NCBI RefSeq assembly: GCF_900187985.1
Contig: NZ_FZOA01000005.1
Coordinates: 62,001-126,000 of the forward strand
From: Methylobacillus rhizosphaerae
Lineage (GTDB): Bacteria > Pseudomonadota > Gammaproteobacteria > Burkholderiales > Methylophilaceae
Direction of reading: 5' to 3'
Length of the DNA stretch: 64,000 bases
In this document: positions 1 through 9,084 of the stretch, in pieces
Numbering within the stretch: position 1 is the stretch's first letter
How the letters are laid out: every line of letters starts with the position of its first letter
The notes under the pieces: model-generated
Told to the model about the DNA's origin: nothing
The model's input: the letters and a program-made list of their open reading frames with translations, nothing else
Databases searched by the model: none
Made by a program: the position numbers and the translations under genes

Positions 1-924
1 CATGGCCTGTTTGGCGGGTTGTACCTGCCACATCTGCGCCGGGCGGTGTACCAGGCGCTAGTGCGGCTGGAAAGCCTGCTGGATGAGGTGGAGGCACGGT
101 CACCGCAGCAAGTGATGGATATCGACCTGGACGGCCATGACGAATTTTTTATGCAGAATGGCTGCCTGCAGGCTGTGATCCGACTGGATGGCACGGCATC
201 CATCGCTGAGTTTGATAGCTATAAACTCAAGCATAACTTTGCGGATACCCTGACCAGGCAGACGGAACACTACCATCGCAGGATTCATGCAGCTCCAGAG
301 CACCAACAGCAGGGAGGGGGCATCAGTAATCCACACGAGCAGATGGCCTCCAAGCATGAAATAACGCCTGCTGACCTGATTGTGGATGAATACCGCAAGG
401 CGCTTTTCTGCGATAGCTGGCATGATCACCAAGGTACCAGCCACCGTTTGCAATATATGCGGGATGAACATGGCGGGCCTGGTTGCGAGTTTGCGGCCAG
501 CCTGCCTGGGCAGGCCAGTCTACTGCGCAAGACCTTCAACCTGGAACAGAATCAGCTGGTGGTGCAGTACACATTTGCCAGCCAGGAACTGCTGGAAGGC
601 AGGCTGAGAGTGGAGCTTAACCTTGCCATGCCAAGCTGCGATGGTCCTGCAGGCCGTTTCCGCCAGGATGAGCATATTCTCGGTGGCTTCGGGCAACCGC
701 TGGTAATGGAAAACTTCCAGCAGCTTTTCCTGGACGATGAAGTGCTGGGCGGAACACTGGAATTGAGCAGCAGCATCCCTTGCCATTATTTTAGCCATCC
801 GCATTTCTCGGTTTCCCAGTCCGAAGCGGGTTTCGAAAAGGTCATGCAGGCAGTCACCATTGTGCTGGAGTGGCCGGTGGAACAACTGGGACAGGAAATT
901 TTCGTGCATCTCAAGGCAATATGA
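1..924 (+). CDS. GH57-type alpha-amylase/4-alpha-glucanotransferase, C-terminal part
   Basis: The frame is open from the first base, so the gene is cut by the window edge and only about 307 C-terminal residues are present. The first visible residues (HGLFGGLYLPHLRRAVYQAL) match the segment that follows the catalytic barrel in glycoside hydrolase family 57 amylases and glucanotransferases; the rest fits the beta-rich C-terminal domain of that family (DUF1926-like). The catalytic residues lie upstream and cannot be checked. The family cleaves or transfers alpha-1,4-glucan in the cytoplasm. The next gene, a ROK sugar kinase 16 bp downstream, would phosphorylate released glucose, which fits glycogen or maltodextrin turnover. 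Confidence 0.8.
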   Translation, partial: HGLFGGLYLPHLRRAVYQALVRLESLLDEVEARSPQQVMDIDLDGHDEFFMQNGCLQAVIRLDGTASIAEFDSYKLKHNFADTLTRQTEHYHRRIHAAPEHQQQGGGISNPHEQMASKHEITPADLIVDEYRKALFCDSWHDHQGTSHRLQYMRDEHGGPGCEFAASLPGQASLLRKTFNLEQNQLVVQYTFASQELLEGRLRVELNLAMPSCDGPAGRFRQDEHILGGFGQPLVMENFQQLFLDDEVLGGTLELSSSIPCHYFSHPHFSVSQSEAGFEKVMQAVTIVLEWPVEQLGQEIFVHLKAI

Positions 925-940
925 ACTTAGGCATAGAGTG

Positions 941-1855
941 ATGGCAGCATTGAATATTGGCGTTGATATAGGCGGCACCAACCTGAGGGTGGGGGTGGTA
1001 CGGGAGCTGGAGGTAATCTATCAGCAACGTTTTCCTGCGGATTTCTCTGCAATCTGCAAACAGCATGCCCCTGAAGCCGCCCTGCAGGAAATCCTGCGTA
1101 TTACCAGCGCTGCCTTACTGCAGGCCAAGGCAGCCTATCCCGACGTGCAGCATGTCGGCATCGGTTTTCCCGGCTTTATTGACCCGAAAAGCGGCCAGGT
1201 GCTGCAATCTCCCAATCTGCCCGGGTTACGGAAAGTTGACCTGGCCGCCGCACTTTCTCGATTGATTGAATTGCCTGTCAGGTTGGAAAATGATGCGCTG
1301 GTGGCGGCCTTGGGTGAATACAAGCTCCTTGAAACTCCTCCGCGCAGCATGGTGTATATCGGCCTGGGCACTGGGGTCGGGGGAGGGCTGATCCATGCTG
1401 GTCTGCCTTATCCGGGAGATCATGGCATTGCCATGGAAATCGGACACCTGATCGTCGAGGCCAATGGGCGCCAATGTGGATGCGGCAATAAGGGGTGCCT
1501 GGAACAATATGCAGCAGCGCCTGGTGTTATCGCCAGTTATGCCGAATTGAGCGGACAGCATCTTGTCGCTCATGATATAGCCGCCCGGGCCGATGCTGAT
1601 GATGAAGCGGCACTGGCAGCTTATGCGCTGGCCGGGCGCTACCTGGGACAGGCCATTGCTCATATAGTGAAAACCGTTGACCCGGAATTGGTGCTGGTGG
1701 GTGGCGGCATGAGCCAGGCCTGGCGTCATATCGCCCCGGAACTGGAAACACAGTTGGATAATGACTTGGTGCCTGTCCTCAGAAACAAAATAACCATGGC
1801 AGTTTCAGAAAGCGGCGACCTGGCAGGTATCATAGGCGCTGCTTATCTATCCTAG
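941..1855 (+). CDS. ROK family sugar kinase (probable glucokinase)
   Basis: A 304-residue cytoplasmic kinase of the ROK family. The N-terminal phosphate-binding motif GVDIGGTNLRVGVV and the ROK zinc motif CGCGNKGCLE near residues 181-190 are both intact. A longer reading from position 860 is possible but would overlap the amylase gene; the ATG at 941 places the ATP-binding motif at its usual place near the N-terminus and is preferred. The expected reaction is ATP-dependent phosphorylation of glucose or a related hexose. Adjacency to the GH57 gene supports glucose; N-acetylhexosamine or fructose cannot be excluded. Confidence 0.85.
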   Translation: MAALNIGVDIGGTNLRVGVVRELEVIYQQRFPADFSAICKQHAPEAALQEILRITSAALLQAKAAYPDVQHVGIGFPGFIDPKSGQVLQSPNLPGLRKVDLAAALSRLIELPVRLENDALVAALGEYKLLETPPRSMVYIGLGTGVGGGLIHAGLPYPGDHGIAMEIGHLIVEANGRQCGCGNKGCLEQYAAAPGVIASYAELSGQHLVAHDIAARADADDEAALAAYALAGRYLGQAIAHIVKTVDPELVLVGGGMSQAWRHIAPELETQLDNDLVPVLRNKITMAVSESGDLAGIIGAAYLS

Positions 1856-1954
1856 ACCAGCAATGCTGTCCGAACCGGCCACAAGTATGCGTGGGCGATA
1901 TCTCCGATAACATCGCTTGTAATGATTTCATTCTAAAAATAATATCTCGACCAT

Positions 1955-1990
1955 AAAAGGCCATGCTGATGCATGGCCTTTTATTTTTCT
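1955..1990. terminator. Bidirectional rho-independent terminator
   Basis: A perfect 12-bp stem (AAAAGGCCATGC with GCATGGCCTTTT, loop TGAT) is followed by TTATTTTT on the plus strand and begins with A-rich bases that read as T on the minus strand. It lies between the convergent ROK kinase gene and the efflux operon. Confidence 0.85.
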
Positions 1991-1997
1991 GTGCTTA

Positions 1998-3473
1998 TTA
2001 CCTGCTGGCTTGAGCCAGGTTGGGTTGCGCAGGTGCTTGCCAGCTTCCACCTAATGCACGAATCAACTGAACTGTGGCTCGTGCACGCTCTGCATTCAGC
2101 TGCAATGTTACCCGCCTCTGAGAGAGTAGAGTACGGTCAGCATCAATGACTTCGATATAGCTGACAAGGCCTTCGCGGTAACGGCTTTGTGCCAAGCTAC
2201 TGGCGCGCTCCGAGTAGATCACGGCATTGTCCTGTACACCAGTCTGTCGATCAATGATACGCAGGCTGGCCAGGTTATCCTCGACTTCGCCAAAGGCCTT
2301 CAGGACAGTCTGTCGATACAGTGCCACATCTTCCTCGTACACTGCGCGCGCGCGTGCCAGTCCGGCATCACGCTTACCCCCATCAAGAATAGGCAGGGAC
2401 AGCATAGTGCCTATCAATGGCCCCAGCAGGAATGTTCGGCTGGACCACTCAAACAGGTGACCAATGTCAGAGGATTCATATCCCAGGGCACTGGTGATGT
2501 TGAGCCGTGGGAAATAGGCTGCTCTGGCAACGCCGATACGGGCATTGGCAGCTGCCATGGCGCGTTCTGCGGCTGCAATGTCTGGCCGGCGTTCAAGCAA
2601 TGTTGATGGCAAGCCCGCGGGTATCTGGATATTGATGCGTTGCAGCGGCATGGCAGCCAGATTGAACTCTGCAGGTGCCTTGCCCAGCAGAATGGCAAGT
2701 GCATGTTCTGCGATGGCTCGGCGACGGCTGACGGCAAGTGTTTCAGATTCTGCAGAAGCCAGTTCACTCCTGGCACGTACCAGTTCAAGCTCTCCGATGT
2801 CGCCGGCATCAAAGCGATACTGAGTGAGTTGCACCATTTTTGCCCGCAGATCCACGGTATATCGCAGGATCTCCTGTTCAGCATCCAGCTCACGAATAGT
2901 GAAATATTGCTGAGCAACATCCGCCTGAAGCGAGAGTTGCACGGACTGCAGCAATGCCGCACTTTGTTCTGCATCGGCCTGGGCGGCACCAATCAGGGAG
3001 GAAACCCTGCCGAACAAGTCGGCCTCGTAGGCAATCTGGGCCTGGGCTCGCCACAAGGTCTGTTCACTACCGCTTTCGGCACGTTGTGAGTCAGGGGAGA
3101 CTCGCTGGAGCGTTGGGCTCATGCCGGCACTGATCTGTGGAGTACGCGCAGAGCGTTCATCCTTGAGCAGGGCACGAGACTGCGCAAGACGGGCAATGGC
3201 CGCCTGCAGGTTCTGGTTGTCGAGCAGAGCCTGCTCCTCCAGGTCATTCAGCGTAGCATCATTGAACACCTGCCACCACAGGCCACGATCGGCAACCTCA
3301 GAAGGCTGGGCAGTCTGCCACTGGCTGCCTTGTTCTCCCTTCAAACTGCCATGGGCTTCCTTGAACTGTTGCGGCATCATGACCTGCGGTTTTTCATAGA
3401 GAGGAGCTACTGAGCATGCAGCCAGGATCAGGGTCGCCGTGAGTAAAGATAGAAGTTGAAATTTTTTCATCAT
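1998..3473 (-). CDS. RND efflux outer membrane channel, NodT/OprN family lipoprotein
   Basis: A 491-residue outer membrane factor of a tripartite drug pump. The N-terminus carries a lipoprotein signal with lipobox LAAC (Cys at about 20), followed by two repeated TolC-type domains rich in long helices. It starts 5 bp after the RND gene, so it is the last gene of the efflux operon. The start codon is doubled (ATGATG); the second ATG at 3470 has the better distance to the AGGAA ribosome site. The channel would connect the periplasmic adaptor to the outside. Confidence 0.92.
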   Translation of the reverse strand: MMKKFQLLSLLTATLILAACSVAPLYEKPQVMMPQQFKEAHGSLKGEQGSQWQTAQPSEVADRGLWWQVFNDATLNDLEEQALLDNQNLQAAIARLAQSRALLKDERSARTPQISAGMSPTLQRVSPDSQRAESGSEQTLWRAQAQIAYEADLFGRVSSLIGAAQADAEQSAALLQSVQLSLQADVAQQYFTIRELDAEQEILRYTVDLRAKMVQLTQYRFDAGDIGELELVRARSELASAESETLAVSRRRAIAEHALAILLGKAPAEFNLAAMPLQRINIQIPAGLPSTLLERRPDIAAAERAMAAANARIGVARAAYFPRLNITSALGYESSDIGHLFEWSSRTFLLGPLIGTMLSLPILDGGKRDAGLARARAVYEEDVALYRQTVLKAFGEVEDNLASLRIIDRQTGVQDNAVIYSERASSLAQSRYREGLVSYIEVIDADRTLLSQRRVTLQLNAERARATVQLIRALGGSWQAPAQPNLAQASR

Positions 3474-3478
3474 AATTC

Positions 3479-6400
3479 CTATAGCAAATGGCTGGCTGTC
3501 GGGCCTTCGATATGAGGCTTGTGCTCAGTGGCTGAATGCAGTTTTCGTCCTCCACTTAACATACGCAGCAATACATAAAACACCGGTGTCAGAAACAGTC
3601 CGAACAAGGTGACCCCCAGCATGCCAAAGAACACCGCGATACCCATGGCATGGCGCATTTCAGCACCGGCTCCCGTGGATGTGACCAAGGGAACAACGCC
3701 CATGATGAAGGCAATGGATGTCATGAGAATAGGGCGCAAACGTAAGCGGCTTGCCTCGATAGCAGCCTTGATGATGCTACTGCCTTGCAGCTCAAGCTCC
3801 CGGGCAAACTCCACAATGAGGATGGCATTCTTCGACGCCAGACCGACCAGTACCATGAGGCCGATCTGGGTGAAGATGTTGTTATCACCCTTGGTCAGCC
3901 ATACGCCAGTCAACGCAGCCAGTATGCTCATAGGTACGATCAGGATCACGGCCAATGGCAGGGTCAGGCTTTCATAGAGGGCAGCCAGTACCAGGAATAC
4001 CAGCAACACACTGATAGGAAATACCCAGATACCGGCATTACCGGCAATGATCTGCTGGTAGGTCAGGTCAGTCCATTCGAACTTGATACCTTGAGGCAGG
4101 GTTCTGGCAGCGATTTTCTCCACAGCAGCCTGGGCCTGACCGGATGAATATCCAGGTGCCGGCCCGCCATTGATATCGGCAGCGGTATAGCCGTTATAGC
4201 GCACGACCATTTCCGGACCATAGGTCGGGCTTACCTTGACCAATGAAGACAATGGCACCATGTCACCTGCATTGTTACGGGTCTTGAGCTGCAGAATATC
4301 CTCAGCCTGGGCACGATAGGGGGCGTCAGCCTGGGCACGGACCTGGAACACACGGCCGAAACGGTTGAAGTCATTGATGTATAACGACCCCAGATATATC
4401 TGCATGGTGTCGAACACTTCAGTGACCGGTACACCTAGCTGCTTGGCCTTGGCGCGATCAAGATCAACATTGAGTTGCGGGACATTGATCTGGTAATTGG
4501 AAAACATGGGGCCAAGTTCAGGAGATTTCTGCGCCTCTGCCATGAAAGCATTGGCTGCATTGTTCAACTCGGCGTATCCCAGTGCACCCCTGTCTTCAAT
4601 CTGCATCTTGAAGCCACCGATGGTACCAAGGCCCATTACGGGAGGTGGCGGGAATACGGCAATATAGGCATCCTGGATCTCAGCAAATTTCTGGTTGAGC
4701 GCCTGGGCGATGGCGCTAGCCGACAGGTCAGCACTATTGCGTTCCTTGAACGGCTTGAGTGGCGTGAACACAATGCCTGCACTTGAGCTGTTGGTAAAGC
4801 CATTGATTGAAAGGCCGGGGAAGGCGACGGCATTCTCCACGCCAGGTTGTTGCAAGGCAATTTCGCTCATGCGTCGAATCACTTCTTCAGTACGTTCCAG
4901 CGAAGCACCAGGCGGCAGCTGTGCAAACCCAACCAGATATTGCTTGTCCTGTGCCGGTACAAAACCACCTGGCACAATCAGGGAAATGCCAACGGTCAGA
5001 CCCAGCAGTACGGCATAGACCCCCATGGCAGAAGCCTTGCGGTTGATAATGCCTTTTACGCCTTTGCCATAATGCTCGGAAGCACGGCTGAACATATGAT
5101 TGAAACGGGCAAAAAAACCTCCCAGCCATCTGTCCATGAAGCGTGTCAGCCAGTCTTTGGGATCATGATGTCCCTTGAGCAACAGCGCAGAAAGGGCAGG
5201 GGACAGGGTCAATGAATTGAAGGCAGAAATGACGGTGGAAATGGCAATCGTCATGGCAAATTGCTTATAGAACTGACCGGTTAACCCTGTCATGAATGCC
5301 AATGGCACAAACACAGCAACCAGGGTCAGGGCAATGGCAATGATGGGGCCGCTGACTTCACGCATGGCCTGATAGGTGGCATCGCGTGGAGTCAATCCAG
5401 CTGCAATATTACGTTCGACGTTTTCCACAACCACAATGGCATCATCCACTACAATCCCGATGGCCAGCACCATGCCGAACAGTGACAGTGCATTGATGGA
5501 GTAGCCAAAGGCCAACATCAGGGCAAAGGTGCCGATAATGGAAACCGGCACGGCCAGTAACGGAATGATGGAAGCACGCCAGGTTTGCAGGAACAGGATT
5601 ACAACCAGCACAACCAGCGCAATGGCTTCCAGAAGAGTGGTGACGACCGCATGGATGCTGGATCGCACAAACTGGGTTGGATCGTAGACAATGTGGTATT
5701 CCACCGACTCTGGGAAGTCTGCCTTGAGTTCCTGCATGGCTTCACGCACAGCATCGGAAATAGCCAGGGCGTTGGCACCTGGAGCCTGAAAAATGGGAAT
5801 GGCCACTGCCGGCTTGTTATCAAGCAGCGAGCGCAGGCCATATTCTGAAGCCGCCATTTCAATTCGTGCGACATCTGACAAGCGTGTAATGCCGCCATCT
5901 GCAGAAGTTTTGAGAATAATGGCCCCAAACTCCTCCTCGGTCTTCAGGCGGCCCTGGGCATTGACGGAAAGTTGCAATGGCACACTCTTGGCATTGGGCG
6001 AGGCACCAATGATGCCAGCTGCCACTTGTACGTTTTGTTCGCGAATCGCCTGTACGACATCCGATGCAGTCATGTTGCGCTGGGCAACCTTTTGCGGATC
6101 CAGCCAGATACGCATGGCGTAGTTACCCGAGCCAAACAGCCCGACTTCACCCACGCCCTGTATTCGCGCCAACCTGTCCTTGACATTGATGACGGCATAA
6201 TTGCGCAGATAGGTCATGTCGTAGCGGTTGTCCGGTGAGGACAAATGCACCACCATGGTCAGTGTGGGCGAGCTCTTGAGCGTGGTCAGGCCAAGCCGCT
6301 GAACATCTGGCGGCAGGCGGGGCAGGGCTTGATTGACACGGTTTTGTACCAGTTGCTGTGCCTTGTCAGGATCTACACCCAGCTTGAAATTGACAGTGAT

Positions 6401-6673
6401 GGCCAGGTTGCCATCGCTATTCGCCTGAGACTGCATGTAGATCATGTCTTCGACGCCGTTGATGGATTCCTCCAATGGCGAAGCAACGGTTTCTGCAATC
6501 ACCTTGGGGTTGGCACCAGGATACTGTGCACGTACCACCACCGAAGGTGGTACTACCTCGGGGTACTCGGAAATCGGCAATTGAAACATGGCCAATGCAC
6601 CACCCAGCAGGATGAGCATGGATAACACACCGGCAAAAATCGGCCGGTCTATAAAAAATTTAGAGATATTCAT
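3479..6673 (-). CDS. RND multidrug efflux transporter, MexF/OqxB-like (HAE1)
   Basis: An inner membrane proton-driven pump of 1064 residues, the normal length for the HAE1 group. The opening MNISKFFIDRPIFAGVLSML, the ISEYPEVVPPSVVVRA segment and the overall N-terminal sequence resemble MexF/OqxB more than AcrB/MexB. The proton-relay region in transmembrane helix 4 shows AIGIVVDDAIVVVENVERN with the two neighbouring aspartates. It lies 22 bp after the adaptor gene and 5 bp before the channel gene. Substrates of this group are usually amphiphilic compounds such as chloramphenicol, quinolones or solvents; the actual substrate here is unknown. Confidence 0.95.
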   Translation of the reverse strand: MNISKFFIDRPIFAGVLSMLILLGGALAMFQLPISEYPEVVPPSVVVRAQYPGANPKVIAETVASPLEESINGVEDMIYMQSQANSDGNLAITVNFKLGVDPDKAQQLVQNRVNQALPRLPPDVQRLGLTTLKSSPTLTMVVHLSSPDNRYDMTYLRNYAVINVKDRLARIQGVGEVGLFGSGNYAMRIWLDPQKVAQRNMTASDVVQAIREQNVQVAAGIIGASPNAKSVPLQLSVNAQGRLKTEEEFGAIILKTSADGGITRLSDVARIEMAASEYGLRSLLDNKPAVAIPIFQAPGANALAISDAVREAMQELKADFPESVEYHIVYDPTQFVRSSIHAVVTTLLEAIALVVLVVILFLQTWRASIIPLLAVPVSIIGTFALMLAFGYSINALSLFGMVLAIGIVVDDAIVVVENVERNIAAGLTPRDATYQAMREVSGPIIAIALTLVAVFVPLAFMTGLTGQFYKQFAMTIAISTVISAFNSLTLSPALSALLLKGHHDPKDWLTRFMDRWLGGFFARFNHMFSRASEHYGKGVKGIINRKASAMGVYAVLLGLTVGISLIVPGGFVPAQDKQYLVGFAQLPPGASLERTEEVIRRMSEIALQQPGVENAVAFPGLSINGFTNSSSAGIVFTPLKPFKERNSADLSASAIAQALNQKFAEIQDAYIAVFPPPPVMGLGTIGGFKMQIEDRGALGYAELNNAANAFMAEAQKSPELGPMFSNYQINVPQLNVDLDRAKAKQLGVPVTEVFDTMQIYLGSLYINDFNRFGRVFQVRAQADAPYRAQAEDILQLKTRNNAGDMVPLSSLVKVSPTYGPEMVVRYNGYTAADINGGPAPGYSSGQAQAAVEKIAARTLPQGIKFEWTDLTYQQIIAGNAGIWVFPISVLLVFLVLAALYESLTLPLAVILIVPMSILAALTGVWLTKGDNNIFTQIGLMVLVGLASKNAILIVEFARELELQGSSIIKAAIEASRLRLRPILMTSIAFIMGVVPLVTSTGAGAEMRHAMGIAVFFGMLGVTLFGLFLTPVFYVLLRMLSGGRKLHSATEHKPHIEGPTASHLL

Positions 6674-6695
6674 AATGTTGGCTCCCTGTCTTGAT

Positions 6696-7964
6696 TCAGG
6701 CGCTCACGGCCTTGGTGCGCTTTTCAGGCAGGTGACGGAAGGTAGCTTGTTTCCTGGAAGTGGTTTGTCCAATATCGGCTGCAGATTCGTGTGCTGCCTG
6801 TGCTTCACTGCCAGGCATGGCGACGAGGTGAGGGGTGACCTGCTGCCCCGGCTTTACCCGTTGCAGTCCGTTGACCACAATACGTTCGCCAGCCTGCAAC
6901 CCACTTTCCACCTCGCGTAAATGACCTTGCAAGGCTCCAATATGGACTTCACGATAATTGGCCTGGCCCTGCTCATTCACAACCAGGACAAAGCGTTTGT
7001 CCTGGTCTGTGCCTACTGCCTTTTCATCAATCAGCAAAGCTTCGTGTTGATTGCCACTGCCCAGGCGTACGCGAGCAAACAATCCGGGGAGAAGTACGCC
7101 ATCGGCATTATCAAAAACAGCCCGCACCCGGATAGTGCCTGAGGCTGTATCCAGGCGGTTATCCACTGAACCGATATGTCCATGGCGGCTGAATCCTTCT
7201 TCATTGGCCAGTCCAAGCACTACCTTGATCTGATGATGGTTGCCAGCTTGGACCGGGCTGATGAATTTGAGATAGCTTTGTTCATCGACCTCAATAGCCG
7301 CATAAATATTGGCAGTCGATACCAGAGTTGTCAGTGGAACGGAATTGGCACCTGCAGAAACAATATTTCCCAGTGTGACTTCGGCACGAGAAATGCGTCC
7401 GGTGACAGGGGCAGTAATATGGCTGTATTCCAGATTGAGCTGTGCAGTCTGGAGCTGAGCCTGTGCTGCCAGCAGGCCAGCCTGAGCTTCCAGGGCAGCA
7501 TTGCGTTTTTCCTCAAAATCGCGACGTGCAATGGCATTGTCGCCAATCAGTCGTTCGGCACGTTCAAGGTCACGCGTAGTGTAATCCACACGTGCTTCGG
7601 CACTGCTGACAAGCGCTTGTGTACGCGCTACCTCAGCTTCGAAAGGGCGGGGGTCAATAGTAAATAGGGTATCTCCCTTTTTGACGATATCTCCATCCTT
7701 GAAGTGAATGCGAGTCAGGGTGCCAGATACCAGCGGCCGGATTTCAACACGCTCTACCGCCTCAAGGCGACCCGAATAATCCTGCCAATCTGTGACCAGA
7801 CGGCTTTCTATTGCAGCTACATCCACTGTCACCGCTTGTACAGCGGTTGTTTGTTCAGCATGCACAGATGTGCCGGATTGTGACCAGAAAGTACCAATGC
7901 CACCTATCAATAAAGCGGCGGCAATCATGGCAGCAATTTTCTTCTTGCGAAATGTTTCAGGCAT
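6696..7964 (-). CDS. RND efflux periplasmic adaptor (MexE/AcrA-like)
   Basis: A 422-residue membrane fusion protein. It has an N-terminal signal/anchor (about residues 9-30) without a lipobox, then the split lipoyl-like hairpin with VEIRPLVSGTLTRIHFKDGDIV and a long coiled-coil segment, then the beta-barrel and membrane-proximal domains. The ribosome site AAGGAT precedes the ATG closely. The start overlaps the end of the upstream hydrolase gene by 8 bp, indicating cotranscription. It would bridge the inner membrane pump and the outer membrane channel. Confidence 0.93.
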   Translation of the reverse strand: MPETFRKKKIAAMIAAALLIGGIGTFWSQSGTSVHAEQTTAVQAVTVDVAAIESRLVTDWQDYSGRLEAVERVEIRPLVSGTLTRIHFKDGDIVKKGDTLFTIDPRPFEAEVARTQALVSSAEARVDYTTRDLERAERLIGDNAIARRDFEEKRNAALEAQAGLLAAQAQLQTAQLNLEYSHITAPVTGRISRAEVTLGNIVSAGANSVPLTTLVSTANIYAAIEVDEQSYLKFISPVQAGNHHQIKVVLGLANEEGFSRHGHIGSVDNRLDTASGTIRVRAVFDNADGVLLPGLFARVRLGSGNQHEALLIDEKAVGTDQDKRFVLVVNEQGQANYREVHIGALQGHLREVESGLQAGERIVVNGLQRVKPGQQVTPHLVAMPGSEAQAAHESAADIGQTTSRKQATFRHLPEKRTKAVSA

Positions 7965-8802
7965 GATGATCCTTGTTTTGAAAGTTAAATAATGAATTCA
8001 GGGATTTGACGTGACGACGCAGAAAGTCGCTGACTTCCTCTAATACCAGGTCATGGGTATGCAGATCGGCGTGCTTGACTCTGGCGAAACGGGCTACCTG
8101 TGTGGGTACACCAGCACTTATCAGGGAGGCAGCATATTTCTCGGCTTCCACATGCAGCACATCACATTCGGCTGTGGCAATGAAAGCAGGGGGGAGCCCT
8201 GCCAGACGCAGGCATTCCAAGGGGGCTGCATACGGATGTATGCGTTGCATGCTATGCGGAAAATATTGCTGATAGCGTTTGGCACATTGTTCTGCCGTGA
8301 GGTCAGAGTTCAGTTTCTGGGCGTCTCCCAAGCGTGTCATGCTAGGGTCCAGCATCGGGCCTATCAGTATCTGGGCAGTGATATTCACTTCGGCGCGGTC
8401 ACGCGCCATCAGGGTCAGGCTGGCTACAATATGCCCACCGGCATCATCACCTGCAACAACCAGTAGTTCAGGCATCGCGCCAAGTTTCCTGGCATTACGC
8501 GTTGCCCAGATAGCTGCCGCATAGGCTTCCTCGGTTGCGGTAGGAAACGGATGTGTGGGAGCCAGTGAATAACCCACCGCCAACACCAGCGCCGGACAAT
8601 GGTTGGCAATGAAGCGGGCAGGGTATTCAGCATCATCCAGACTGCCACTGTTGAATCCACCGCCATGAAAATACAGCACCAGCGGCAGCAGTTGCTTACT
8701 GCCATCAGGCCGATACAGGCGTACGGGTAATGCGCCGCCAGGGCTGGCAATAGTGAATTCTTCAGGAGAAAGTTCTGGTGTAACTGTGTCGTCCACAATC
8801 AT
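7957..8802 (-). CDS. Alpha/beta hydrolase of the hormone-sensitive lipase type, nucleophile Ser replaced by Asp
   Basis: A 281-residue protein with the oxyanion motif HGGGF (about residues 46-50) of hormone-sensitive-lipase-like esterases. The nucleophile elbow, normally GDSAGG, reads GDDAGG, so the usual serine is an aspartate. The rest of the triad is plausible: Asp in TAECDVL and His in the KHADLHTHD segment. AAAGGA precedes the ATG. As first gene of the efflux operon it may process or bind a pump substrate. Whether it is an ordinary esterase is doubtful because of the substituted residue; an Asp-nucleophile hydrolase or a binding protein are alternatives. Confidence 0.8.
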   Translation of the reverse strand: MIVDDTVTPELSPEEFTIASPGGALPVRLYRPDGSKQLLPLVLYFHGGGFNSGSLDDAEYPARFIANHCPALVLAVGYSLAPTHPFPTATEEAYAAAIWATRNARKLGAMPELLVVAGDDAGGHIVASLTLMARDRAEVNITAQILIGPMLDPSMTRLGDAQKLNSDLTAEQCAKRYQQYFPHSMQRIHPYAAPLECLRLAGLPPAFIATAECDVLHVEAEKYAASLISAGVPTQVARFARVKHADLHTHDLVLEEVSDFLRRHVKSLNSLFNFQNKDHHA

Positions 8803-9084
8803 GATGGCAAATCCTTTATTTGCTATCTGGAATGGACTTTATTCTGATATGAACGAATAAATTAATAATCAGCTTATTTTCGGTAACACTATTCTTAAAT
8901 ATAGAACAATTGCAGCCAGTATGAAGATTTTTTAATTTAAATATATGATTTTAATCATTATTTAATGATGTAAATTATTGAGGGAAAGACCTGTATTCTT
9001 GGTATTTTCCAAATAATCCATTGCATTTTTTATCATTGTTAGTTAATTTCATGACAATATGACGTAATAAAGCAGGGAAAGAGT
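8803..9084. promoter_or_regulatory. Divergent intergenic region of efflux operon and LysR gene
   Basis: A strongly AT-rich 282-bp region between the divergent hydrolase/efflux operon and the LysR gene. It holds short dyads of the kind LysR proteins bind, for example ATTC-N9-GAAT at 8841-8857 and the dyad-rich stretch at 8945-8970. Promoters for both directions must lie here, but I cannot fix their boxes with confidence. Confidence 0.45.

Noticed and set aside
3609-6625. Plus-strand open frames inside the RND efflux genes
   Set aside because: They are antisense shadows of well-recognised minus-strand genes.
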